A stretch of 64,000 bases of DNA, taken from NCBI RefSeq assembly GCF_000340865.1, contig NC_020299.1, forward strand, positions 248,001 to 312,000, given 5' to 3'. Within the stretch, counting starts at the first letter, position 1. Each line of letters begins with the position of its first letter. Positions 50,858 to 60,183 of the stretch are shown piece after piece. The DNA comes from Candidatus Kinetoplastibacterium oncopeltii TCC290E. GTDB taxonomy: Bacteria; Pseudomonadota; Gammaproteobacteria; Burkholderiales; Burkholderiaceae_B. The notes under the pieces were generated by a model. It did not search any database and was not told the DNA's origin. It saw nothing but the letters and a program-made list of their open reading frames with translations. A program made the position numbers and the translations under genes.

Positions 50858-51892
50858 ATGAGTTTGCATATATCTTCCACTTCAGAACTTGTTCATGAAT
50901 TACAATCAAAACGTATGATTATATTAGTAGATGAAGAGGATAGAGAAAATGAAGGAGATTTACTTATAGCATCAGAATTTATTTCTGCAGATGCTATTAA
51001 TTTTATGGTGACCCATGGTAGAGGATTAGTATGTCTTACACTAACACATGAATATTGTGATAGGTTAGGTTTATCTATGATGTCAGATAAAAATCGATCA
51101 AGATATGGCACAAATTTTACTCAATCTATAGAAGCTGCTTATGGTATTGATACTGGCATTTCTGCTTCAGACCGTGCTCGTACAATTAAAGTTGCTGTAT
51201 CACCTGATGCAACTCCTAATGATATTGTGCAACCAGGCCATATATTTCCTGTTCGTGCTGTATCAGGAGGAGTTTTAGTTAGAGCAGGTCATACTGAAGC
51301 TGGTTGCGACTTAACATCAATAGCAGGCTTAATACCATCATCAGTAATATGTGAAATTTTAAATGATGATGGTAAAATGGCTAGATTGCCTGATTTAATA
51401 AATTTCTCTCAAAAGCATAATATAAAAATAGGCACAATATCTGATTTAATAAATTATAGAACTAAAAATGAGTCTCTAATAAATAGAATAGGGCAGCGCA
51501 TTATAGAAACTATTGAAGGAACTTTCAAATTGGTTTTTTATAAGGATTTATTTCACAATGAATCGTTGCATGTTGCTTTAGTTGGCGGAGATGTAAGAGA
51601 GTCTAAAGAAACATTAGTTTATGTTTATGAATCAATATCCATAGTAAATATTATGAATGTTAATGAAAAACCATTAAGCTTCAACAATGCATTAAAAAAT
51701 ATAGCTAATTCTTTATCTGGGGTAATAGTGTTAATAAATTGTCAATCGATAGATAATAATATGTCAGATAAAATTAATAAAATATTAAATCTAGAAGATA
51801 ATAACAATGTAAATAGTGATAGTATTGGTGCATATAGTTGTGGTATAAGAGATCAAATTTTATATGAATTAGGGGTTAGAAATATTAACTAA
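50858..51892 (+). CDS. ribBA: 3,4-dihydroxy-2-butanone-4-phosphate synthase with degenerate cyclohydrolase-like domain
   Basis: Makes the four-carbon precursor of riboflavin from ribulose 5-phosphate. 344 residues from ATG 50858 (MSLHISSTSE); an earlier ATG-less extension is not needed. DHBP synthase domain (about 1-205): DEEDRENEGDLLIA, HGRGLVCLTL, GIDTGISASDRA and HTEAGCDL, all catalytic residues kept. The C-terminal part (about 210-344) has the position of GTP cyclohydrolase II but lacks its zinc Cys cluster and catalytic motif, so it should not have RibA activity; this fused, inactive tail occurs in Betaproteobacteria. A separate ribA is needed elsewhere. Confidence 0.93.
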   Translation: MSLHISSTSELVHELQSKRMIILVDEEDRENEGDLLIASEFISADAINFMVTHGRGLVCLTLTHEYCDRLGLSMMSDKNRSRYGTNFTQSIEAAYGIDTGISASDRARTIKVAVSPDATPNDIVQPGHIFPVRAVSGGVLVRAGHTEAGCDLTSIAGLIPSSVICEILNDDGKMARLPDLINFSQKHNIKIGTISDLINYRTKNESLINRIGQRIIETIEGTFKLVFYKDLFHNESLHVALVGGDVRESKETLVYVYESISIVNIMNVNEKPLSFNNALKNIANSLSGVIVLINCQSIDNNMSDKINKILNLEDNNNVNSDSIGAYSCGIRDQILYELGVRNIN

Positions 51893-51981
51893 TCTTTATT
51901 ATAAATAATATTAATTATGTATGTTATTTGGTTTTAATAGGTTTTATTTATAAATTTTAATTATTGGATATTTTTCATATT

Positions 51982-52464
51982 ATGGGTATTTATAGCATTG
52001 ATCCAGATTTAAATGGCAAAGGTCTTAGCATTGGTATAGTTAGATCGAGATTTAATAGTGACATCAGCCAAATAGAATTAGACTATTGTGTTGAAGAACT
52101 TAATAACCTAGGAGTTTCTAGTGATGATATTGTATTAGTTACAGTTCCAGGAGCTTTAGAAATAGCAGTCGCATTATCACATATGATAGAAACATATGAT
52201 TTTAATGCAATGATTGCCCTAGGAGCTGTTGTTAGAGGGGATACTTTTCATTTTGAGATTGTTAGTAATGAAATGTCATCCGCTATATCAAATGTTTCAT
52301 TGAGTACTGGTATACCGATAGCTAATGGTGTTCTTACTGTTGATTCTGAAGAACAAGCAAATATAAGAGCAGCTAAAAAAGGTTATGACTGTGCTAGGGT
52401 TTCCGTCGAAATTTCTAATCTTATAATAAAACTTAGATCAGATCAAAAATATGAAGATGAGTAA
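51982..52464 (+). CDS. ribH: 6,7-dimethyl-8-ribityllumazine synthase
   Basis: Penultimate step of riboflavin synthesis, joining the ribBA product with the pyrimidine intermediate. 160 residues from ATG 51982 (TTG 51964 is in frame). IGIVRSRFN (substrate loop), VPGALEIAVAL, GAVVRGDTFHFEIV with the catalytic His. Between ribBA and nusB. Confidence 0.95.
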   Translation: MGIYSIDPDLNGKGLSIGIVRSRFNSDISQIELDYCVEELNNLGVSSDDIVLVTVPGALEIAVALSHMIETYDFNAMIALGAVVRGDTFHFEIVSNEMSSAISNVSLSTGIPIANGVLTVDSEEQANIRAAKKGYDCARVSVEISNLIIKLRSDQKYEDE

Positions 52465-52493
52465 ACTTCCAACAAATATAGAGGCTTAATCAT

Positions 52494-52925
52494 ATGCGTA
52501 ATGTTCATAAAGGAGCACGACGCCTTGCTCGTGAACTTGCTCTTCAAGGTATTTATGCTTGGATTTTATCTGGCAATATATATAAAAATGTTAATGACAT
52601 TCATAATGATATATATGATAATTGCAAAAGTAATTTAATTGATAATGATTGGTTTGAGGTTCTAATAAATGGGGTTTTAGATAATCATGACTTGCTGTGT
52701 GAAAGATTTACTCCATACATAGATAGATCATTAGATTCAATCTCACCTGTAGAGTACGCTATTCTACTAATGGGTAGCTTTGAGTTAATAAATCACGTTG
52801 AAATTCCATATAAAGTTACTATAAATGAAGCAGTGGAATTGGCAAAATCCTTTGGCGGAACTGATGGTTTTAAGTTTATAAATAGCGTCCTAGATAAATT
52901 GGCTAGCGATATTAGAAATAATTAA
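52494..52925 (+). CDS. nusB: Transcription antitermination factor NusB
   Basis: Binds boxA RNA with S10 during rRNA transcription antitermination. 143 residues, all-helical. RRLARELALQGIYAW at the start and PVEYAILLMGSFEL, NEAVELAKSFGGTDGFKFINSVLD at the end are diagnostic. Last of the ribBA-ribH-nusB group; thiL, which often separates nusB and pgpA, is missing. Confidence 0.96.
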   Translation: MRNVHKGARRLARELALQGIYAWILSGNIYKNVNDIHNDIYDNCKSNLIDNDWFEVLINGVLDNHDLLCERFTPYIDRSLDSISPVEYAILLMGSFELINHVEIPYKVTINEAVELAKSFGGTDGFKFINSVLDKLASDIRNN

Positions 52926-53049
52926 ATAATAATCTTTATTATTTAATAAATGGTTTTAGATATAAATAGTTTGTAGGTCATATATTATTCTATGGTTGAT
53001 TTAAATACTGTTTACTTGTTTTATTTTATAGGTGTTTTATTATCATATT

Positions 53050-53547
53050 ATGAGAAATCGTTATTCTGTAGGTTTTCCAAACTTTTCTTGGATTTGTAAG
53101 AAACCTGAAAGATTAGTATCATTTGGGTTTGGTAGTGGTCTTATAAGACCTGGGTCTGGCACATGGGGTACTGTTTTTGCATGGTTATTGTGGTATGCAA
53201 TTCCTTGGCATTTTATGAGTAATTTTGTGGCGTCGTTTATCGTATTATTAGGTTTTATATATGGTTGTGTTGCATGCAAAAAAGTGGATAATGAATTAGG
53301 AGCTCATGATCATGTAGGTATAGTATGGGATGAGATTATTTCTTTTATTATAATTTTGTTGATTGTCCCTAATGTTTTTTATATTCAGCTCCTGTCATTC
53401 GTAATTTTTAGATTTTTTGATACAGTGAAACCTTATCCTATTAAGAAAATAGATAAAGAAGTGAGCAGCGGTATAGGTATTATGCTAGATGATTTGATAG
53501 CTGCATTTTATACAATAGCACTAGTTACTTTTATTTGTAGATTCTAG
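53050..53547 (+). CDS. pgpA: Phosphatidylglycerophosphatase A
   Basis: Membrane phosphatase giving phosphatidylglycerol. 165 residues from ATG 53050 (a GTG at 53032 is in frame). GSGLIRPGSGTWGT, VWDEIISF, FRFFDTVKPYPI and GIMLDDLIAA are the family motifs; three to four hydrophobic segments. Its last 27 bases overlap the end of pyrF on the other strand. Confidence 0.94.
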   Translation: MRNRYSVGFPNFSWICKKPERLVSFGFGSGLIRPGSGTWGTVFAWLLWYAIPWHFMSNFVASFIVLLGFIYGCVACKKVDNELGAHDHVGIVWDEIISFIIILLIVPNVFYIQLLSFVIFRFFDTVKPYPIKKIDKEVSSGIGIMLDDLIAAFYTIALVTFICRF

Positions 53548-54387
53548 TTTGCTCAAATGCATTTTCTCTTTTCTAGAAAAGTTTATATCATCTCTGAATT
53601 TTTTTGCAACTATTGATGATGCTTCTCGCCAATTATCATTATTTGATGCATATAATATTGATCTTGAGGAGCTTATCATTGCTCCGGAACAATCATTGTT
53701 TGTTCCTGAAATTACAGTAGAATGTATATTTCCTCCTTGAGTTCCTATTCCTGGAATAAGTATCGGCATATCTTCGCCAATAGCTTTCCTGATTATTGCT
53801 AATTCTTTCGGGAATGTAGCACCAGCTACAATCCCAAATTGTGAATTAGTGTTCCATTTTTTTGATACTAATTGTGCTATGTGTAAGTATAGTGGAGTAT
53901 CATTTGCCATTTTTAACGATTGAAAATCAGATCCTCCAAGATTAGAAGTTCTACAAAGAACTAACACTCCACGATCTTCCCATTCTAAATATGGTTCTAT
54001 GGAATCTAATCCCATAAACGGATTCACTGTCAAGGCATCAGCTTTGTATCTGTCAAATGCTTCAATTGCGTATTTTTCAGAGGTGTCTCCAATATCTCCT
54101 CTTTTAGAATCTAAAATAATAGGTAGATAAGGATAATTATATCTTATATATGAGCATATTTCCTCTAATTCATCTTCAGCCCTACAGGCAGAGAAGTATG
54201 CAATTTGCATTTTAACGCTAGATATATATTCAGCAGTTGATTCTATTATACCTTTGCAAAATTCTAATATAGATCTTTTATTTCCTGCTAATTCTTTAGG
54301 AAATCGTTTTGGATCTGGATCTAAGCTAACTTGTAATAGTGAATTATTTCTATTGCAGGAGTTTTCAACTTTTTTTATGAATTTCAT
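53521..54387 (-). CDS. pyrF: Orotidine 5'-phosphate decarboxylase (type 2)
   Basis: Last step of UMP synthesis. 288 residues; the long variant found in Betaproteobacteria, Myxobacteria and Mycobacteria. VSLDPDPKRFP, catalytic ILDSKRGDIGDT (Lys-Asp pair), NPFMGLDSIEPYL and PGIGTQGG (phosphate loop). 3' end overlaps pgpA antisense by 27 bases. Confidence 0.95.
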   Translation of the reverse strand: MKFIKKVENSCNRNNSLLQVSLDPDPKRFPKELAGNKRSILEFCKGIIESTAEYISSVKMQIAYFSACRAEDELEEICSYIRYNYPYLPIILDSKRGDIGDTSEKYAIEAFDRYKADALTVNPFMGLDSIEPYLEWEDRGVLVLCRTSNLGGSDFQSLKMANDTPLYLHIAQLVSKKWNTNSQFGIVAGATFPKELAIIRKAIGEDMPILIPGIGTQGGNIHSTVISGTNNDCSGAMISSSRSILYASNNDNWREASSIVAKKFRDDINFSRKEKMHLSKLESTNKSN

Positions 54388-54546
54388 TTTATGATTATAT
54401 ATAATTTTTTATTAAGATACTTATTGTAAAATTAAGATTATTTATTTAAGAAAATAAAATTTATATTACTTAATAACTCATATATTAGATTAGACAAGTT
54501 TTTATGTATAAATAATTTTATAATCAATGATTATTATTAATAATTA

Positions 54547-56124
54547 TTAATGTGTCTTTTCCTCATATTCAATTGATCTTAAATATTTACGTACTTCATA
54601 AATAGCCCTTCTAGATTTTATTTGATTGAGCCATTTAATATCAGGATTAGATTGATCTGATGTTATAATCTCTACTTTGTCGCCATTATTTAATATTCTG
54701 CAAGGAGAACTCCATTTACCATTAATCTTGGAAATAAATAATTTATTTCCTAAACTAATCTTAATAGCATATGCAAAGTCTATAACAGTAGAATTTTTTG
54801 GTAAAGTAACCACCTTTCCTGATGACGAGAAAACATTTATAGAATCTTGAAAAAGATCAATTCTTATGTATTCTAAAAATTCTTTTGGATCGTTTATTTT
54901 ATTCTGTATGTCTAATACAGATTGAAATTTATAATTTTCTAGATGTCTTTGAAATTCGGTATTATCCTGTTTTTGTATCCAATAATTAGTAATACCATTT
55001 TCAGCTAAATTATCCATATTTTTTGTTCTAATTTGAAATTTTATTTTTATTCCACTTAAACTAATTACTGTAGTATGCAAAGATTGATATCCATTTATTT
55101 TTGGCATTGCTATGTAATCTTTAAATTTTCCATGTATTGGCCTATATGCTTGATGTATAATTCCCATTATTAAATAGCAATCAGATATCTTATTTGTAGT
55201 AATACTAAAACAGTGTGTATTTGTTATTTCAGAAAAGGTTTTACCATATGACAACATTTTTTTATATATACTGAATAATGAATCTGTACTTCTATTTCTA
55301 ATTTCGATATTTAGACTACTTTTCGATATTTCTTTATATATATTGTACTTTAATTTATCACTTAGTTTATTATGTTTTTGACGCTTAAATAATAACGCTT
55401 TACGCATTATCTCGAATCTATATGGGTAAATTACAGCGAAACTTAAATCTTGTAATTCTTTATGTGTAAGGTTCAATCCAAGTCTATACGCCATTGGCGC
55501 ATATATCTCTAATGTCTCATTAGCAACTCTTCTTTTTTTATTAGGGTTGATTATAGCATTTATAGTACGCATATTATGTAATCTATCAGCTATCTTTATA
55601 ATCATTACTCTAATATCTTTATCTGTAGCTAATAACATCTTTCGTAGATTTGCTGCTTGTTGTTCAAGTTTATTATTGAAATTTATCTTGTCAAATTTTG
55701 ATAGTCCATCAACTAGTGCTGCAACCTTTTTGCCAAATCTTATCTCTAATTCTAGTCTTGATATACCATGGTCTTCCATTACATCATGTAATAATGCTGC
55801 AGATATTGCATCTTTATCAAGTTTCCATTGTGAGCATATTTCAGCCACAGCTATAGGATGTGATATATAAGGAGATCCACTTTCTCTTTTCTGTCCAGCA
55901 TGTACTTTATCTGCAAATATAAAAGCCTCACAAACTAATTTTAAGTCTTCTTTAGATAAATATAATTTTAATTTTTTCAGCAGTGACAAAAAGGAGTTAT
56001 TTTTAATAAGTAAAAAATGACCAAGATTACTCTGTATACTGAAATAATCTTTACTCCAAAAATTCAGAAACTTAAAAAATCTTAATAAGTTACTGGATAT
56101 CGTCCTGAATTCATTTGAATCCAT
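54547..56124 (-). CDS. spoT: SpoT-like (p)ppGpp hydrolase with inactivated synthetase domain and truncated C-terminus
   Basis: RelA/SpoT homologue of 525 residues (about 700 in E. coli). HD hydrolase domain (about 70-220) is intact: HAGQKRESGSPYISHP, LLHDVMED (113-118) and KIADRLHN (D180, N184). The synthetase domain (about 250-375) keeps RPIHGKFKDYIAMPK and NGYQSLHT but has lost catalytic positions: the RxK nucleotide motif reads S-T-D (279-281), the metal-binding Asp is Asn302, its nearby Arg is Ser307, and the catalytic Glu of the ExQIRT motif is Lys362. A TGS domain (about 425-490) follows, then the protein ends; the helical, zinc-finger and ACT regulatory parts are missing. Part of gmk-rpoZ-spoT. 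Predicted to degrade but not make (p)ppGpp. Confidence 0.9.
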   Translation of the reverse strand: MDSNEFRTISSNLLRFFKFLNFWSKDYFSIQSNLGHFLLIKNNSFLSLLKKLKLYLSKEDLKLVCEAFIFADKVHAGQKRESGSPYISHPIAVAEICSQWKLDKDAISAALLHDVMEDHGISRLELEIRFGKKVAALVDGLSKFDKINFNNKLEQQAANLRKMLLATDKDIRVMIIKIADRLHNMRTINAIINPNKKRRVANETLEIYAPMAYRLGLNLTHKELQDLSFAVIYPYRFEIMRKALLFKRQKHNKLSDKLKYNIYKEISKSSLNIEIRNRSTDSLFSIYKKMLSYGKTFSEITNTHCFSITTNKISDCYLIMGIIHQAYRPIHGKFKDYIAMPKINGYQSLHTTVISLSGIKIKFQIRTKNMDNLAENGITNYWIQKQDNTEFQRHLENYKFQSVLDIQNKINDPKEFLEYIRIDLFQDSINVFSSSGKVVTLPKNSTVIDFAYAIKISLGNKLFISKINGKWSSPCRILNNGDKVEIITSDQSNPDIKWLNQIKSRRAIYEVRKYLRSIEYEEKTH

Positions 56125-56139
56125 AATTGAACATTATAT

Positions 56140-56343
56140 TTAACCAGGAACTTTAGATAACATTTCTAAACCTGAAAGTCCTCTGCTTATCTCACGCAAT
56201 GCCAGAACGGTAGGTTTATCCTTACTTTCTAACTTTGGAGCATGGCCCTGTGCCAATTCACGAGCGCGGTATGCTGCAGCTAATGTAAGATCAAATCTAT
56301 TACTTATGTTTTTTAAGCAATCTTCTATTGTTATACGTGCCAT
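56140..56343 (-). CDS. rpoZ: RNA polymerase omega subunit
   Basis: 67 residues. [20 protein letters not shown] and the following [11 protein letters not shown] are nearly invariant in Betaproteobacteria. In E. coli omega supports RNA polymerase assembly and forms one of the ppGpp sites. Between gmk and spoT as usual. Confidence 0.96.
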   Translation of the reverse strand: MARITIEDCLKNISNRFDLTLAAAYRARELAQGHAPKLESKDKPTVLALREISRGLSGLEMLSKVPG

Positions 56344-56414
56344 CTTTTAGTTCGCTTTTACTGTTAAAATTAATATGCTTCAAATAATATGAGAAAATAC
56401 TATCGTCTAATGAG

Positions 56415-57044
56415 CTAATTTGTAATGCCTAGCTTGTTAAATAGATTTTTATTTTTAATGTACTGATATTGAAATCTCAATCTTGTTGATTTGATGATAT
56501 AGTTTATTTCTGATAATGCCAAATTGAAATCAGAGTTTATTATAACATAATCATAATCTCTAGCATGCATGATTTCATTTTTAGCTACAGATAATCTTCT
56601 CTCTATAATATCCATAGAATCTAATGCACGAAGAATTAAACGCTTTCTCAGCTCTTCTATTGAAGGTGGTAGGATAAAAATCCTGATTGCATCTGGATAA
56701 TAGTTTTTTATTTGATCTGATCCTTGGCAATCTATTTCTATTACTATATCACTAGTATTAATATTTCTATTATTCACAACAGATTTATGTGTTCCGTAGA
56801 AATTATTATGCACTTCAGCCCATTCTATAAATTCGTTGTTATTACGCATTTTTAAAAAATCTTCTACAGATACAAAATGATAATCAACTCTATCTTTTTC
56901 GCTTATTCTGGGTTTTCTTGTAGTATAAGAAATAGACATTGATATTGATTCATTGTCTTTTAGCAGTGCTTTTATTAGACTGGATTTTCCAGAACCACTA
57001 GGTGCCGTTACAATAAATAAATTGTTGTTGATCGTATTAGTCAT
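56415..57044 (-). CDS. gmk: Guanylate kinase
   Basis: Phosphorylates GMP to GDP. 209 residues. P-loop VTAPSGSGKSSLIKALL, GMP-binding SYTTRKPR, VDYHFVS and EWAEVHNNFYGT, and the LID segment RRLSVAKNEI. First gene of gmk-rpoZ-spoT, with a 213-base promoter region shared with the divergent amn. Confidence 0.97.
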   Translation of the reverse strand: MTNTINNNLFIVTAPSGSGKSSLIKALLKDNESISMSISYTTRKPRISEKDRVDYHFVSVEDFLKMRNNNEFIEWAEVHNNFYGTHKSVVNNRNINTSDIVIEIDCQGSDQIKNYYPDAIRIFILPPSIEELRKRLILRALDSMDIIERRLSVAKNEIMHARDYDYVIINSDFNLALSEINYIIKSTRLRFQYQYIKNKNLFNKLGITN

Positions 57045-57257
57045 TAATTTTATTATATAACCTTAATTAATCTATTAGAGTTTTAGTTTACATAATTATT
57101 TCATATTATAGAAAACAATTATAGGAGTTATGTTATATTTAAAATATTCTTTGTGTTTTTAGCTTAATAATTTATAACATAATTGATTTGTTTTATTTTA
57201 AAATATTTTAGCGTATTGCTTATTATATTTAAATTACTTTAAATTTAGGTAGGTTAC

Positions 57258-58772
57258 ATGGACCCAATTTTTATGGAAAATATGCAAAAGCAAGATTTTA
57301 AAATCCCAGAATGTTTTCCTTTCGACACCTTTCAAGACGCCGAATTAGCTGTTAATCGATTAATTGAAATATATGAACGCAATACTGAATTCTTGCGAAA
57401 TGAATTTAGTAATATTTTAACAAATCAGCAAAGTAATAATATAAATTATCGTGTAAGAGCCTGTTATCCAGCTATAAGGATACAGGTTAGTACTCACGAT
57501 TCTATAGATTCTAGATTTTCTTATGGACACGTTGCCGAGCCGGGAATTTATCAAACTACTATTACAAGGCCGAAACTTTTTAAATCTTATTTAGTAGATC
57601 AAATTAATCAATTACTCCATAATCATCGAGTTCCAGTTAGTGTAGGAGAATCCAACTCTCCTATACCACTGCATTTTGCATTTTCAGAAGGTGCTCATGT
57701 TAAATATAGTGATACTAAGTCTATCAATAGACCATTAAGAGATATATTTGATGTTCCAGATCTTTCAGTTACAGATGATGCTATTGTTAATGGCACATGG
57801 AGAGAGAAAGAAGGAGATAATATAAAACCATTAGCTCCATTTACTGCTGCTCGCATAGACTACTCTTTGCAGCGTCTGCAGCACTATACAGCAACTGCTC
57901 CTCATTTTTTTCAAAATTATGTTTTATTTACCAATTATCAATTTTATGTTGATGAATTTTGCGAGATGGCTAAAAAATTAGTAATAGATGGCACAGGTGG
58001 TTACGTATCATTAGTAGAACCTGGACATATTATTACTAGCAATGATGGCTCTGATCAGAATCAAAATTTGAATATAAGAACTCCTCAGATGCCAGCATAT
58101 CACTTAACTAGACCAAATCATTCTGGGATTACGTTAGTAAATATTGGAGTAGGTCCTTCAAATGCTAAAACTATAACTGATCATGTTGCCGTATTAAGAC
58201 CACATGTTTGGCTCATGCTTGGTCATTGTGCTGGTTTACGTGATTCACAACAATTAGGTGATTATGTACTTGCACATGGATACGTACGTGATGATCATGT
58301 TTTAGATGAAGATTTGCCTTTGTGGGTTCCAGTCCCGGCATTAGCAGAAGTTCAAGTAGCATTAGAGAAAGCTGTTGCAGAAATATCTGGTTTACAAGGA
58401 TGGGATCTGAAGCGTATTATGAGAACAGGTACAGTAGTTACTATTGATAATAGAAATTGGGAATTGCACGACCAGCTTGAGGTTGTAAAACGTTTTGCTC
58501 AATCTCGAGCAATAGCGCTTGATATGGAATCAGCTACTATAGCTGCTAATGGTTTTCGTTTACGTGTTCCTTATGGAACATTATTATGTGTTTCAGACAA
58601 ACCGCTTCATGGAGAATTGAAATTGCCTGGAATGGCTAGTGATTTTTATTTAAAACAAGTTAGTCAGCACTTAGAAATAGGGGTAAGAACTCTTGAATAT
58701 CTGAGAGATATGCCATCGGAAAAATTGCATTCCAGAAAATTAAGAACTTTTATGGAAACAGCTTTTCAATAA
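57258..58772 (+). CDS. amn: AMP nucleosidase
   Basis: Hydrolyses AMP to adenine and ribose 5-phosphate, a regulator of adenylate pools. 504 residues, the family's length. N-terminal AMP-nucleosidase-specific domain (about 1-170) and C-terminal nucleoside-phosphorylase fold with GVGPSNAKTITDHVAVL, LMLGHCAGLRDSQQLGDYVL, ALDMESATIAANG and VSDKPLHGELKLPGM. AGGTAGG lies before the ATG. Strikingly well conserved compared with neighbours such as ppiD, suggesting continued selection. Confidence 0.96.
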   Translation: MDPIFMENMQKQDFKIPECFPFDTFQDAELAVNRLIEIYERNTEFLRNEFSNILTNQQSNNINYRVRACYPAIRIQVSTHDSIDSRFSYGHVAEPGIYQTTITRPKLFKSYLVDQINQLLHNHRVPVSVGESNSPIPLHFAFSEGAHVKYSDTKSINRPLRDIFDVPDLSVTDDAIVNGTWREKEGDNIKPLAPFTAARIDYSLQRLQHYTATAPHFFQNYVLFTNYQFYVDEFCEMAKKLVIDGTGGYVSLVEPGHIITSNDGSDQNQNLNIRTPQMPAYHLTRPNHSGITLVNIGVGPSNAKTITDHVAVLRPHVWLMLGHCAGLRDSQQLGDYVLAHGYVRDDHVLDEDLPLWVPVPALAEVQVALEKAVAEISGLQGWDLKRIMRTGTVVTIDNRNWELHDQLEVVKRFAQSRAIALDMESATIAANGFRLRVPYGTLLCVSDKPLHGELKLPGMASDFYLKQVSQHLEIGVRTLEYLRDMPSEKLHSRKLRTFMETAFQ

Positions 58773-58779
58773 TATTTAA

Positions 58780-58855
58780 TGGTGGAGCGGAGGAGGATCG
58801 AACTCCCGACCTTCGCATTGCGAACGCGACGCTCTTCCAATTGAGCTACCGCCCC
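58780..58855 (-). tRNA. tRNA-Ala (anticodon CGC)
   Basis: 76 nt with encoded CCA, read on the minus strand. Acceptor GGGGCGG/CCGCTCC contains the G3-U70 pair that defines alanine tRNAs. D arm GCTC/GAGC; anticodon stem TCGCG/TGCGA with loop TTCGCAA (anticodon CGC); T arm GGGAG/CTCCT with loop TTCGATC. CGC decodes only GCG, a rare codon in DNA this AT-rich. Confidence 0.93.
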
Positions 58856-58861
58856 ATTTAT

Positions 58862-59650
58862 TCAAGTAAGTTTATGCTTCAGTATAGCAATTACTGGAGC
58901 GTGATCTGATGGTCTTTCAAATTCCCTTAATGACTTATCTATTTTGCAAACCTGACATAATCCTCTCAAAGAATTTGTCAGTAATATGTGATCTATTCTG
59001 AATCCTATATTACGTTTAAAAGAATATTTTCTATAATCCCACCAACTATAAGAGTTTTTAGGCTGCTCAAATAATCTAAAGGCATCTACTAAACCCAAAT
59101 GTACAAGGTTATTAAATAATTTACGCTCAGTCTCTGATGTTAATATTTGATTTTTACTAAGTTCTATATTATAAACATCATCATCATTTGGGGCTATATT
59201 ATAGTCACCTATTAATATTAACTGATCATTCTTTAATAATTCGTTTTTTACTAAATTTGTTAGCTTTTCAAACCATTTAATTTTATATTCATATTTTTCA
59301 CTGTCTATCATTTGGCCATTGGGGCAATATACACATATAACACAGATTTCTCCAATTTCTGATCGAATAGTTATAGATATTAATCTTTTTTGCTCATCAA
59401 AATTATCTGGTAGATTATATGAGGTTCTTACAGATTCATATCTACTAACAATAGCTACACCATTAAATGTTTTTTGTCCAAGCCAATAGCTGTTGTAACC
59501 TATATTCTTAAATGATTCATATGGAAATTTATCATCAGTTATTTTGGTTTCTTGCAAACATAGAACATCAATATCATTTTTATCTAGAAAGTTTAACACT
59601 TGATTTAAGCGTATCCTTAAAGAGTTAACATTCCAGGTCGCTATATTCAT
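58862..59650 (-). CDS. xth: Exodeoxyribonuclease III
   Basis: Apurinic/apyrimidinic endonuclease and 3'-5' exonuclease of base-excision repair. 262 residues from ATG 59650 (MNIATWNVNS; a TTG three codons earlier is in frame). Catalytic residues: LQETKI (Glu), GDYNIAPNDDDVYN (Asp, Asn) and the final SDHAPV (Asp-His). Confidence 0.96.
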   Translation of the reverse strand: MNIATWNVNSLRIRLNQVLNFLDKNDIDVLCLQETKITDDKFPYESFKNIGYNSYWLGQKTFNGVAIVSRYESVRTSYNLPDNFDEQKRLISITIRSEIGEICVICVYCPNGQMIDSEKYEYKIKWFEKLTNLVKNELLKNDQLILIGDYNIAPNDDDVYNIELSKNQILTSETERKLFNNLVHLGLVDAFRLFEQPKNSYSWWDYRKYSFKRNIGFRIDHILLTNSLRGLCQVCKIDKSLREFERPSDHAPVIAILKHKLT

Positions 59651-59742
59651 ATAAAACAACCATGCAACATGTTATAAAATGACAACAAATGATAGATTAT
59701 CAAAAGATGCTTACTTAAAGTTTTATCAAATTGATATTAATT

Positions 59743-60006
59743 CTATAACATGTTCTTTATAGAAGTTGCTAGACGACTTTTGTGACGAGCAGCTTTGTTT
59801 TTATGAATGATTCCTTTATCTGCTACCCTGTCTATTATACTTGTTGCTTTTATAAAAATATCCTGAGATGTGCTCTTATCTTTCGATTCAATAGATTGAT
59901 TTACTCTTTTTATAGCAGTGCGCAACATTGATCTTAAACTTGAGTTATGTTTATTTTTTTCTGCTGATTGACGTGCGCGTTTACGAGCTTGTGATGTGTT
60001 AGCCAT
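59743..60006 (-). CDS. rpsT: 30S ribosomal protein S20
   Basis: 87 residues, Lys/Arg/Ser-rich three-helix protein. MANTSQARKRARQSAEKNKH and NKAARHKSRLATSI are diagnostic. In Betaproteobacteria rpsT lies beside murJ, as here. Confidence 0.96.
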   Translation of the reverse strand: MANTSQARKRARQSAEKNKHNSSLRSMLRTAIKRVNQSIESKDKSTSQDIFIKATSIIDRVADKGIIHKNKAARHKSRLATSIKNML

Positions 60007-60183
60007 TTTTTCTTAATTCTTTAATTGAAAGTTATAAAGTATTTAATTATAAAGTTTTTATAATTTAAGTAAAATATTTTTTAGTTATAAAACGATCATT
60101 CGTATGATTTAATAATCTTTCTATTTGGAACTATCATCATTATATGTTTATTTTTATTTAAAAAAGCAATTATTTTAATATTC

